A stretch of 37,818 nt of DNA from a virus. The number at the start of each line of letters is the position of its first letter. Position 1 is the stretch's first letter. The position numbers and the translations under genes were made by a program. The DNA is taken from positions 1 through 37,818 of the IMG/VR virus record IMGVR_UViG_3300020411_003973; one strand, written 5' to 3'. The notes beneath the pieces are model-generated. The model was not told the DNA's origin, ran no database searches, and saw only the letters and a list, made by a program, of their open reading frames with translations. Positions 15,702 to 21,899 of this stretch are shown here, piece by piece.

Positions 15702-16676
15702 TCAAGAGTTGTCTACGCAAATCTTATTAAAATGCTGAAAGATCTCAGAAAAATTAGTTTCGCCAAAGCCATCCTGCAACATCATCTTTATGACCTCAGT
15801 CCTATTGAATGTATTGTCCGGAGAGTCTAGTGTGGCATTTATCTCTTTTTTTGAAGAAACTGTAAGCATAGGGGCATAGAGTTGCATCATCTTATAGTTG
15901 CGCTCAACAACCTGCCGATGATCTACCACATTTTGGTATGCCTTGATGTCCTTTTCCTCTAGTTGCTTTTCGCAGTGTTCAATTAGGTCATCCACAGTTG
16001 CGGCCTGTTCGCTCCGCAGGAATGGGAAGCGGCGGGCGACTGTTTTCAATCCCAAGCCAGGAACACCGTCAAGATTATCTGATTTATCTCCGACGATCGC
16101 TCTGGCAATTGCAAAATTATTAGGATGTATATCAAACTTGTCAAGCAAAATTTTTCGATTTACAACTTCTTTCTGTACAGGCCGCATCAAAACGGTGTGC
16201 TCATTTAGTAGCTGAAAAAAATCTTTATCGCTCGAAACAATCAACTTTTGCCAGTCTTTAAATCTGGGGTGCTGGGTAACGTAGCCAATGACATCATCAG
16301 CCTCTGTGCTATCAAACATAAATTGGACAACTGGCATCTGGTTTAGATATTCGACCAGCCTGGTTTGTTGCCAAATTTTGTTTTCAAGCTCTTCGTGTTC
16401 AGACAGGTTTCTGATACCCCTATTGAGCCTAATTGGCTTTCTTCCAGCCTTGTAGTCTTTCTTGATTAGTTTTCTTTTACGAGAGCCTCCAGCACCATCC
16501 CAACAAACGACAATCATGTCAGGCTTTGACTCTCTAACAATCTTCTGTAAACTCTGGATGCAGCCCTTGAGACCGCCGATTGGCTGTCCGTTAAGAGACA
16601 GACTCGGATTTACAATATAGTTCCTAAAAAATAGGTTCAACTGGTCAATGACCAGCATACGTTTAGAATTTTTCAC
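15702..16676 (-). CDS. 5'-3' exonuclease / RNase H, FEN family
   Basis: This 324-residue nuclease resembles the N-terminal domain of DNA polymerase I and T4 RNase H. Metal-binding acids are visible: D11, D60 in VVCWDGAGG, the EADD cluster (125-128), D150/D152 in SSDKDF, and D197/D200 in the helical clamp and hairpin region GDKSDNLDGVPGLG (196-209). It would remove RNA primers and flaps. The polymerase part of a Pol I-type enzyme is encoded separately at 20720-21898, so together they may act as a split Pol I. It starts at GTG with AGAGGA four bases upstream. Confidence 0.92.
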   Translation of the reverse strand: MKNSKRMLVIDQLNLFFRNYIVNPSLSLNGQPIGGLKGCIQSLQKIVRESKPDMIVVCWDGAGGSRKRKLIKKDYKAGRKPIRLNRGIRNLSEHEELENKIWQQTRLVEYLNQMPVVQFMFDSTEADDVIGYVTQHPRFKDWQKLIVSSDKDFFQLLNEHTVLMRPVQKEVVNRKILLDKFDIHPNNFAIARAIVGDKSDNLDGVPGLGLKTVARRFPFLRSEQAATVDDLIEHCEKQLEEKDIKAYQNVVDHRQVVERNYKMMQLYAPMLTVSSKKEINATLDSPDNTFNRTEVIKMMLQDGFGETNFSEIFQHFNKICVDNS

Positions 16677-16684
16677 TCTTTCCT

Positions 16685-17020
16685 CTAGTTTCTGTAGATT
16701 CTGTTTTGGACTTTTCCAACTTTCGTAACAATAAAAGAATAAACACCATCGATCTTTCTAGCTTCAAAAGCCATTTTTTCGACATGCCTTCTCATCGAGT
16801 CCTCAGTTTGAAAAAATTTAACTTTCAGATATGTTTTCTCTGCGGATGCGGAAACTTTTTGAGCTGCCTCCTTGACAGTCACAACCGTGATTCCGCATAC
16901 TCCGCGCAAATTATCTGTTATAAGAGTGAGTCTTTTTGTCCGATCCGAGCGCATTATAACATCCGCTTCATATAGAGTGTCTTTAAGATATTCCCTAACA
17001 AGGCTTTTTACAGAATCCAT
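16685..17020 (-). CDS. Conserved small phage protein of unknown function
   Basis: This 111-residue alpha/beta protein has a basic N-terminal helix, a central ITDNLRGVCGITVVTVKEAA segment, a TYLKVKFF strand and an ARKIDGVYSF segment before a basic tail. The alternation suggests a ferredoxin-like fold. I recall similar proteins in other marine myoviruses but know of no function. It has its own ACTATTTATA box at 17038 and a GGAG ribosome site, so it may be expressed with the structural genes rather than with its replication neighbours. Confidence 0.7.
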   Translation of the reverse strand: MDSVKSLVREYLKDTLYEADVIMRSDRTKRLTLITDNLRGVCGITVVTVKEAAQKVSASAEKTYLKVKFFQTEDSMRRHVEKMAFEARKIDGVYSFIVTKVGKVQNRIYRN

Positions 17021-17037
17021 TTAAAATTCTCCGTTTA

Positions 17038-17047
17038 TATAAATAGT
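17038..17047 (-). promoter_or_regulatory. ACTATTTATA box, copy B (candidate late promoter element)
   Basis: The coding strand reads ACTATTTATA, directly after the deaminase stop and 17 bases before the ATG of the 111-residue protein; GGAG lies between. Its flanks (a TAG stop just before, AAAC just after) resemble copy A at 1143. Confidence 0.35.
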
Positions 17048-17048
17048 A

Positions 17049-17483
17049 CTAAAGCTTGTACATTTCAAACGTTCCTTCATTAGTTGTATAATAAACTCTT
17101 TTCACCCCGACATGTCTTAGTGCCTCATGGCACATAGGACAAGGCTTACTAGAACGAAACTCACCTTCTTTGTTAATGCGACAAACATAAATATCTGCGC
17201 CTGTGGTGCTGTCTCTCGACAGGCCCAGGACGCAACCAAGTTCGGCATGCACGGTCGCTGGGCCTTGGCCTGACCTTCGAAAACGGTTGCCAAAAGAGCT
17301 AAAGTTCTCTTTATTGAAGGAAGCGTTTAGCACAGAGCCGCCCCTGACAAGAACCGCACCATGTCGAATGTTGCCATAAGTACTGTTATGAGCAACATTC
17401 CGCGCTAGTTCGAAATTGCGACTAATTTTGCGAGTCACGCTAACTTGCGTGCCTACCGCTTCTGTTCTTGACTTAAAAGACAT
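17049..17483 (-). CDS. Cytidine/deoxycytidylate deaminase family protein
   Basis: This 144-residue zinc deaminase has HAE (79-81; Glu81 as proton shuttle) and PCPMC (114-118), with the Zn ligands His79, Cys115 and Cys118. HGAVLVRGG and the C-terminal RVYYTTNEG fit the family. Near dUTPase and ThyX genes, the likely substrate is dCMP (giving dUMP), but free cytidine or another cytosine substrate cannot be excluded. The ribosome site GAGGG lies inside the 3' arm of an inverted repeat (17487-17516), which may hold translation off. Confidence 0.85.
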   Translation of the reverse strand: MSFKSRTEAVGTQVSVTRKISRNFELARNVAHNSTYGNIRHGAVLVRGGSVLNASFNKENFSSFGNRFRRSGQGPATVHAELGCVLGLSRDSTTGADIYVCRINKEGEFRSSKPCPMCHEALRHVGVKRVYYTTNEGTFEMYKL

Positions 17484-17486
17484 ACA

Positions 17487-17516
17487 CCCTCTAGATAAAT
17501 ATAAGAACCTAGAGGG
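17487..17516 (-). promoter_or_regulatory. Hairpin enclosing the deaminase ribosome binding site
   Basis: The coding strand has CCCTCTAG, a 14-base AT-rich loop, then CTAGAGGG ending three bases before the ATG. The stem is eight perfect base pairs and contains the only good Shine-Dalgarno sequence (GAGGG). The loop includes TATATTTAT. In T4, some genes carry such hairpins so that long early transcripts are not translated; a similar control is inferred here. Confidence 0.55.
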
Positions 17517-17528
17517 GAGTAGAAAGAA

Positions 17529-18638
17529 CTACTCAGAATCAATATTATAGAAATCGCTAGCTTTGCCTTCCTTGTTGTCGAAACGCATGATGATCTCCTC
17601 ATCCATAATCTGGAGCACTCTGGACTTGAATTTTTCATCTTTTAGCTTTTCTTTCCACTTTGCAGCTTGAAACTTGTCAACACTCCCATCTTCATATACA
17701 AGGTTATACCAAGCCCCAGCTTGCTTTAGATTATCCGATCCCTTGATTGCCTCAAGCCAGCTTTCTTCGTCCTGAATGCCAACATCGCCGCCCCACATAA
17801 TTTTAAATGTGCATTGGCGACCCTCAGTGCCAAAGCGACTTTTCTTTAAAGTAACTTTAACTTCTGATCCAACTCGGTAACCATTTTCATCAACAATAAA
17901 AGACGCCTTGGCCTTCCTCTTAGTTAGCCAGATACGCAAAGAATAAGCGTAATGCATCGCCTTGCCTCCGGGCGTGACATAGGGAGTGGTCATCGCCTCC
18001 GCGACGTTGCTAGTAATGTTGGTCTTAAGCTGATTCAAAACCAAGAACGTTGATTCAGATGCAGCGATTGGCACGGTCAGCTTTGACATGCCTTTTGCAA
18101 GAATTCTTGGCTTAACAGCCATCGAGGACTGTGGGTTAAAGTCTCCTTCAACGTCGCTAATTGAAGGAGTAAGCGCCAGCGAGTCCCAAATAAACAACAT
18201 TCTGTTATCGTTTGAGCCTAGTAGCTCTTCAATTGTCTCCAGCACATATTCAACGCTGGGCGGCTGTAGATATAGGATATTGTCAACGTCGCAGCCTGCG
18301 CTGGCTAAAAATTCAGGATCAATAGCTGATTCTGAATCAAAGTATACAACGTCAATGCCCAGCTTTTGAGCATTCGCAGCAATTTGTGCTGCCATATAAG
18401 ACTTACCTGAGCCTTCAAGTCCAGCGATTTCTACGATCTTTCCGACCGGAACTCCAGCTAGATGGCCCCTGCAGATAACACTATCAAGCCAGCGTGACCC
18501 CGTTGAAATCCACTCCTTGACTTGTGTTGGGTTGTCTTTTGTCAGGTCAAAAGCAACCTCTCTGCCTGATTTTTTGTTAATAAGATCTCGCATTTCGCCA
18601 ATGCTCAAACGACCTAGTTTTTTCGCTTTCTTAGCCAC
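17529..18638 (-). CDS. uvsX: UvsX/RecA-like recombinase
   Basis: This is a recombinase of about 369 residues. Counting from a possible ATG at 18650, Walker A is GLEGSGKS (77-84), the catalytic Glu108 is in YFDSESAID, Walker B is MLFIWDSLAL (151-160), and GGKAMHYAYSLRIWL (226-240 region) matches the UvsX/RecA core. The C-terminal domain is small and charged. It would drive recombination-dependent replication and repair with the SSB. I place the start at GTG 18638, since GGAGG lies five bases before it. The ATG at 18650 directly follows the T-run of the terminator hairpin and has no ribosome site. No promoter space exists between that hairpin and the gene, so readthrough is implied. Confidence 0.93.
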   Translation of the reverse strand: MAKKAKKLGRLSIGEMRDLINKKSGREVAFDLTKDNPTQVKEWISTGSRWLDSVICRGHLAGVPVGKIVEIAGLEGSGKSYMAAQIAANAQKLGIDVVYFDSESAIDPEFLASAGCDVDNILYLQPPSVEYVLETIEELLGSNDNRMLFIWDSLALTPSISDVEGDFNPQSSMAVKPRILAKGMSKLTVPIAASESTFLVLNQLKTNITSNVAEAMTTPYVTPGGKAMHYAYSLRIWLTKRKAKASFIVDENGYRVGSEVKVTLKKSRFGTEGRQCTFKIMWGGDVGIQDEESWLEAIKGSDNLKQAGAWYNLVYEDGSVDKFQAAKWKEKLKDEKFKSRVLQIMDEEIIMRFDNKEGKASDFYNIDSE

Positions 18639-18651
18639 ACCTTCCTCCATT

Positions 18652-18680
18652 AAAAATAAGGCACCTGTAACCCGTGCCTT
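18652..18680 (-). terminator. Terminator-like hairpin, copy 2 (between lipoprotein and uvsX)
   Basis: On the coding strand AAGGCAC and GTGCCTT pair around a nine-base loop and are followed by ATTTTT. The wider repeat (18652-18688), including ACCGCAGG before the stem, is nearly identical to the copy at 18998-19036, differing by one base in the loop and in the length of the T-run. Confidence 0.75.
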
Positions 18681-18700
18681 CCTGCGGTACTTACTAAAGT

Positions 18701-18982
18701 CTACTTGGTATTAGTACCGGTAGAAGGCGTAACAATCACCTCCTCAACAACAACAGGGGTGTTGTCGCTGTTGATAGGACCAGTAGTCTTAGTGCTAGTT
18801 GTGTTGGTTGTATTTGTAGCACTTTCGGTGCCAACGCTAGCGTCCAAACCATTTGAAACTGGGTCCGTATTTGGAGCCGGTGTCGTAGTGGGTTCAGCTA
18901 CCGTAGTAGTTGTCTCTTCAGCAAACGGGTTACAACCAACCATCATTGCAAGACATGCCATAGTGGCAAAAATTCTAATCAT
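18701..18982 (-). CDS. Small Thr/Ser-rich lipoprotein
   Basis: This 93-residue protein has a classic lipoprotein signal: a positive N-terminus (MIR), a hydrophobic stretch and a lipobox MVGC with lipidated Cys17, followed by Asn18. The mature part (about 76 residues) is low complexity, rich in Thr, Ser, Asn, Pro and Val. It should sit in the host envelope, facing the periplasm or the surface. Phage lipoproteins can block superinfection by masking receptors, or act in lysis; neither role is shown here. Flanking duplicate terminator hairpins suggest an inserted cassette. AAGGA precedes the start. Confidence 0.82.
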   Translation of the reverse strand: MIRIFATMACLAMMVGCNPFAEETTTTVAEPTTTPAPNTDPVSNGLDASVGTESATNTTNTTSTKTTGPINSDNTPVVVEEVIVTPSTGTNTK

Positions 18983-18997
18983 AGTAAAATCCTTTTT

Positions 18998-19028
18998 AAA
19001 AAATAAGGCACCTGTAACCCCGTGCCTT
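18998..19028 (-). terminator. Terminator-like hairpin, copy 1 (after the SSB gene)
   Basis: AAGGCAC and GTGCCTT pair around a ten-base loop and are followed on the coding strand by ATTTTTT. It lies 13 bases past the SSB stop, where a high-output gene would be expected to terminate. It is the partner of the copy at 18652-18688. Confidence 0.8.
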
Positions 19029-19041
19029 CCTGCGGTTTTCT

Positions 19042-19788
19042 CTAGGCGCCTAGAAGATCCTCAAAAGCCTGATCAACAGAGCTTTTTTCTGAGTTGCTCG
19101 TATACCGAGCAGACTCAACGGATGCATCTTCGGCATCCTCCTCCCCAAGGAGGAACTCATCCAGCATTGCTTGGACTTGCTCCGGCGTCTTACGTTCGAA
19201 GACATCGTTAAAGTCCGGAATGCTATCGAGTAGAGTACTAATCTCTTCCTCAGAATCCACGAGCTTGGAGGGACGACGACGGGGGGTGATAGTGGTCTGA
19301 GGAAATTGAGCGCCGGCTGGCTTGCCATAATTAATGACAAGGTCAGTGCCCTCATTTACATCAGTAATATCACCGTACTCGGGATTGAGAACGAGATTTA
19401 GCAACTCTTTATAGGCCATCTTTCCATAGCCCCATAGTCGCACACCTTCCCCCTCTTCTCCACGGACGAGGACAGGTGAAAAGAAACGCTGTCGTGCAGA
19501 CAGGTTTTTAGCCATCTTGACGGACTCGTCAGAGCCATCCTTGTATAGCTGTCGGATAAAATCATCAAGCGGATCATCTTCTCCGAAATTCTTCTTAGGG
19601 CTCAAGAAACCAGCGTTCTTGCCCAGGTTATAGTGAAACCAATACTGCTTGAATGGATCACCATCGGCAGTTGGTAGAAGGCGAATAGTTTGCTCGCCAT
19701 CTTCCGGGCGCCAAAAGACGCTCTTGCCATTTCCGCGATTCTCTAAGGCGTCGCGCTTCGCCTTCATTTTTGCAAAATCAATACCCAT
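19042..19788 (-). CDS. Single-stranded DNA binding protein, gp32-like
   Basis: This 248-residue protein has the gp32 plan: a short basic N-terminus (MGIDFAKMKAKRDAL) for self-interaction, an OB-type core starting near TIRLLPTADGDPF, and a long acidic C-terminal tail (from about 185) ending FEDLLGA that would contact replication partners. The zinc-binding Cys residues found in T4 gp32 are absent: FLSPKKNFGEDDPLDDF (61-77) sits where CP and CPxC would be expected, and there is no Cys in the protein. I chose the ATG at 19788, with GGAG seven bases upstream, over one nine codons earlier. The roughly 100-base leader upstream is AT-rich, with a possible TATAAC box. Confidence 0.8.
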   Translation of the reverse strand: MGIDFAKMKAKRDALENRGNGKSVFWRPEDGEQTIRLLPTADGDPFKQYWFHYNLGKNAGFLSPKKNFGEDDPLDDFIRQLYKDGSDESVKMAKNLSARQRFFSPVLVRGEEGEGVRLWGYGKMAYKELLNLVLNPEYGDITDVNEGTDLVINYGKPAGAQFPQTTITPRRRPSKLVDSEEEISTLLDSIPDFNDVFERKTPEQVQAMLDEFLLGEEDAEDASVESARYTSNSEKSSVDQAFEDLLGA

Positions 19789-19889
19789 TATTTTCTCCAT
19801 TTTAATAGAGTACACCCGGCTAATGTTCCAGATGCCTGATTCTTTTTAACTTAGTTATACAATAGCAACTCTTGCTCAGTAGTAAAACT

Positions 19890-20723
19890 TTATTCTAAAT
19901 ATTCTTCCTGAACCATGGTGGCATAGTGTTTGGTGTAAACATACGTGTCCTTATAGGCAGTAGAATAAATTGAAAAAGAGGCATTAACCTCTTTCGATGA
20001 TTTTGTACGCACTGATGATCTGACGTCGTGCAGCAAAGACTTGTTTTCCTCCAAGTGAGAGTTGTTAACTCCAAAGTAGTATACTCTACTTCTGGGCATC
20101 TTTAAATCATAAAACAACTTTTCCTCAAAATCCTCGAACTTGACAACACCAATGGTGCTAATCCTCGCAGTATCGGGCTTGCTTGAAAAAGTTGTCAGCA
20201 AAGGCTCTGTATTCTCGAATACATTTATCATGTGAAAAGAATTAACAATTGTATCATTAATTGAGCCCCAGTAGTTTTTTAAAGATATGTGCGGCGTCAA
20301 GGCTTCTATTTTTTCATTAGAAACAAAGCAGAATTCCTCAATCACGCCAGAGCGAGTGTATTGTTGCAGCACCTGACTAACAACTCGATTTTGCGCAGAA
20401 GCGAGAGACGACATGTCTTCTTCGGCAGGCTTAATGTATAGAATTTTTATTTTATTTGTTTTCAACTCTTCAAGCAGGCGAAGAACACAGCCAGAAATAG
20501 CTCCGGCGCCGGAAAGCACGAGCAAAAGCTGGTCTTCCGAAAAGTTTAATCCGAGCTTGGTATAGTTTTTTTCGTAACTCTCGTGATCCTGTTGTTTTAA
20601 AATTTTTATAAAATTGTCATACCCGGCGTTCTCGACGTCGATGCACGTTGTAGAATACTCAGGAAATGAGGAAAATTTTTGTGCTATCCTGCAACCAGCG
20701 GATCCAAGACCTAAAACTCTCAT
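19890..20723 (-). CDS. Divergent tubulin/FtsZ-like protein
   Basis: This 277-residue protein follows the FtsZ GTPase plan in order. MRVLGLGSAGCRIAQ (1-15) is the first strand and nucleotide loop; LLLVLSGAGAISG (66-78) sits where FtsZ has AGxGGGTGTG; ILYIKPAEED (94-103), FCFVSNEKIE (131-140; FtsZ has VIPNDKL) and NDTIVNSFHMIN follow. NTEPLLTTFSS (171-181) falls where FtsZ has NVDFADVRTVM. The Thr-rich signature loop and the second catalytic acid are degraded, so GTP hydrolysis may be weak or lost. Length is below FtsZ (about 380). Its ATG overlaps the stop of the family A polymerase gene (ATGA). Possible roles: a filament that positions DNA as PhuZ does, or a decoy that blocks host FtsZ. Confidence 0.6.
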   Translation of the reverse strand: MRVLGLGSAGCRIAQKFSSFPEYSTTCIDVENAGYDNFIKILKQQDHESYEKNYTKLGLNFSEDQLLLVLSGAGAISGCVLRLLEELKTNKIKILYIKPAEEDMSSLASAQNRVVSQVLQQYTRSGVIEEFCFVSNEKIEALTPHISLKNYWGSINDTIVNSFHMINVFENTEPLLTTFSSKPDTARISTIGVVKFEDFEEKLFYDLKMPRSRVYYFGVNNSHLEENKSLLHDVRSSVRTKSSKEVNASFSIYSTAYKDTYVYTKHYATMVQEEYLE

Positions 20724-21898
20724 TTTATCTCCTTGAGGTTTCCAAAATTTCTGCCCATGGATAGATTAGCTTTGAAGCGGCCTAGTGATGTATCTGAAAA
20801 TACGCTAAGGATCTCCTCTAGAAGCTGCTTGTCTTCTCTGTCGACATCCAAAACTACGCTATCATGCACAAGAAACGCAATTTTAGTTTTCTTGCCAGCA
20901 AGAAGTTTATCAACCTCAAGCACGCTTCTCAAGAACATGTCGCTGGCGGTGCTTTGTATTAGATAGTTTAAAGCCTTGTCGGGCTCTACCTCTATTGTGC
21001 GATTGTACGGCGTAGATACGCAGCCGTCAATATAATATTTTTTAAGCATCTGATGCTTATCAAAGAAGTTTGATAATTTTTTGTTTTTAGCGTTTGGATT
21101 GTAGAGCCATGCAAAAACTTTCTTCTTGGCTTCGGCGCGTGTTATCTTAGAGTCAAAAATATTCTCTCGTGCCCACTCATGGATATCAGCTTCGGGCTGG
21201 GGATCTCCCATAAGCGAAAGCAAAGTACGAATTTCAGCTGAATTATAATCAAGTTCAACAAACAAATCATTCTGAGGATGGATAACGCTGCGCAAATTCC
21301 TGTTTAAGGTTAAGATTGGAAAACTATCTGAGTGTGTGGAGAGTCTTCCTGTTGTTGTACCCCATAAATTATATTTTACTTTTGTTTGTGCATTCTTGAT
21401 CTTCGCGAAACCCTGCCTTGCAGAAGGATTTATAAAATCAAGGTTTTTTAACTGCAGGTTTAGCTCTTGTGTTGCTATTTTATCGACAAGTGCCGACATG
21501 TCAACCATGAAATCATAATTTTTTGGCTTTTTTGTATGCTCAAAGACATAATCAGTTATTTTATTCTTTACCTCACAAAATTCCAGTAAAAACTTCTTAG
21601 GCACCAAATCATAAAAACAGACATGATCTAAATTTATCTTGGCGTGCTTAAAAGAAGTCAAAAATGCGGATGCGCGGGAACGAATGTGCTCGTATTCGTC
21701 CTTTAAGTGCTCTGGGCAGGCGGCCGTGAGGTCTGCGCCGTGGGCCCAGATCTGAGCGTATTCAATATCGCGACCCTTAAAGTGGGGACTGTAGGACCAA
21801 GTTCTACTCAAATCTATATCACCGGGATAGTGACAAAGCTCGCCTTCACAGTAAATCGCATAGCATTCTTTTTTGTTATCTAATGCTTGAAAAAGCAA
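20720..21898 (-). CDS. Family A DNA polymerase, polymerase domain only
   Basis: This 392-residue protein corresponds to the C-terminal polymerase domain of Pol I. TTTGRLS (181-187), motif A with Asp217 (VELDYNSAEIR), an O-helix with Arg254, Lys258, Phe262 and Tyr266 at the correct four-residue spacing (the following Gly replaced by Asn), NYLIQSTASD (311-320), and motif C HDS (345-347) are all visible. Motif C is normally HDE, so the catalytic Asp346 stays while its Glu neighbour is Ser. The 5' nuclease is a separate gene and no 3'-5' exonuclease domain is seen; residues 1-150 do not match one clearly. It starts at TTG with AGAGGA upstream. It may fill gaps or process lagging-strand fragments beside DnaE. 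Confidence 0.9.
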   Translation of the reverse strand: MLFQALDNKKECYAIYCEGELCHYPGDIDLSRTWSYSPHFKGRDIEYAQIWAHGADLTAACPEHLKDEYEHIRSRASAFLTSFKHAKINLDHVCFYDLVPKKFLLEFCEVKNKITDYVFEHTKKPKNYDFMVDMSALVDKIATQELNLQLKNLDFINPSARQGFAKIKNAQTKVKYNLWGTTTGRLSTHSDSFPILTLNRNLRSVIHPQNDLFVELDYNSAEIRTLLSLMGDPQPEADIHEWARENIFDSKITRAEAKKKVFAWLYNPNAKNKKLSNFFDKHQMLKKYYIDGCVSTPYNRTIEVEPDKALNYLIQSTASDMFLRSVLEVDKLLAGKKTKIAFLVHDSVVLDVDREDKQLLEEILSVFSDTSLGRFKANLSMGRNFGNLKEIK

Positions 21899-21899
21899 A

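Noticed and set aside
16685-17020. Assigning the 111-residue protein as a nucleic-acid-binding ACT or RNA-binding domain
   Set aside because: The alternating alpha/beta pattern is too general to support a named fold.
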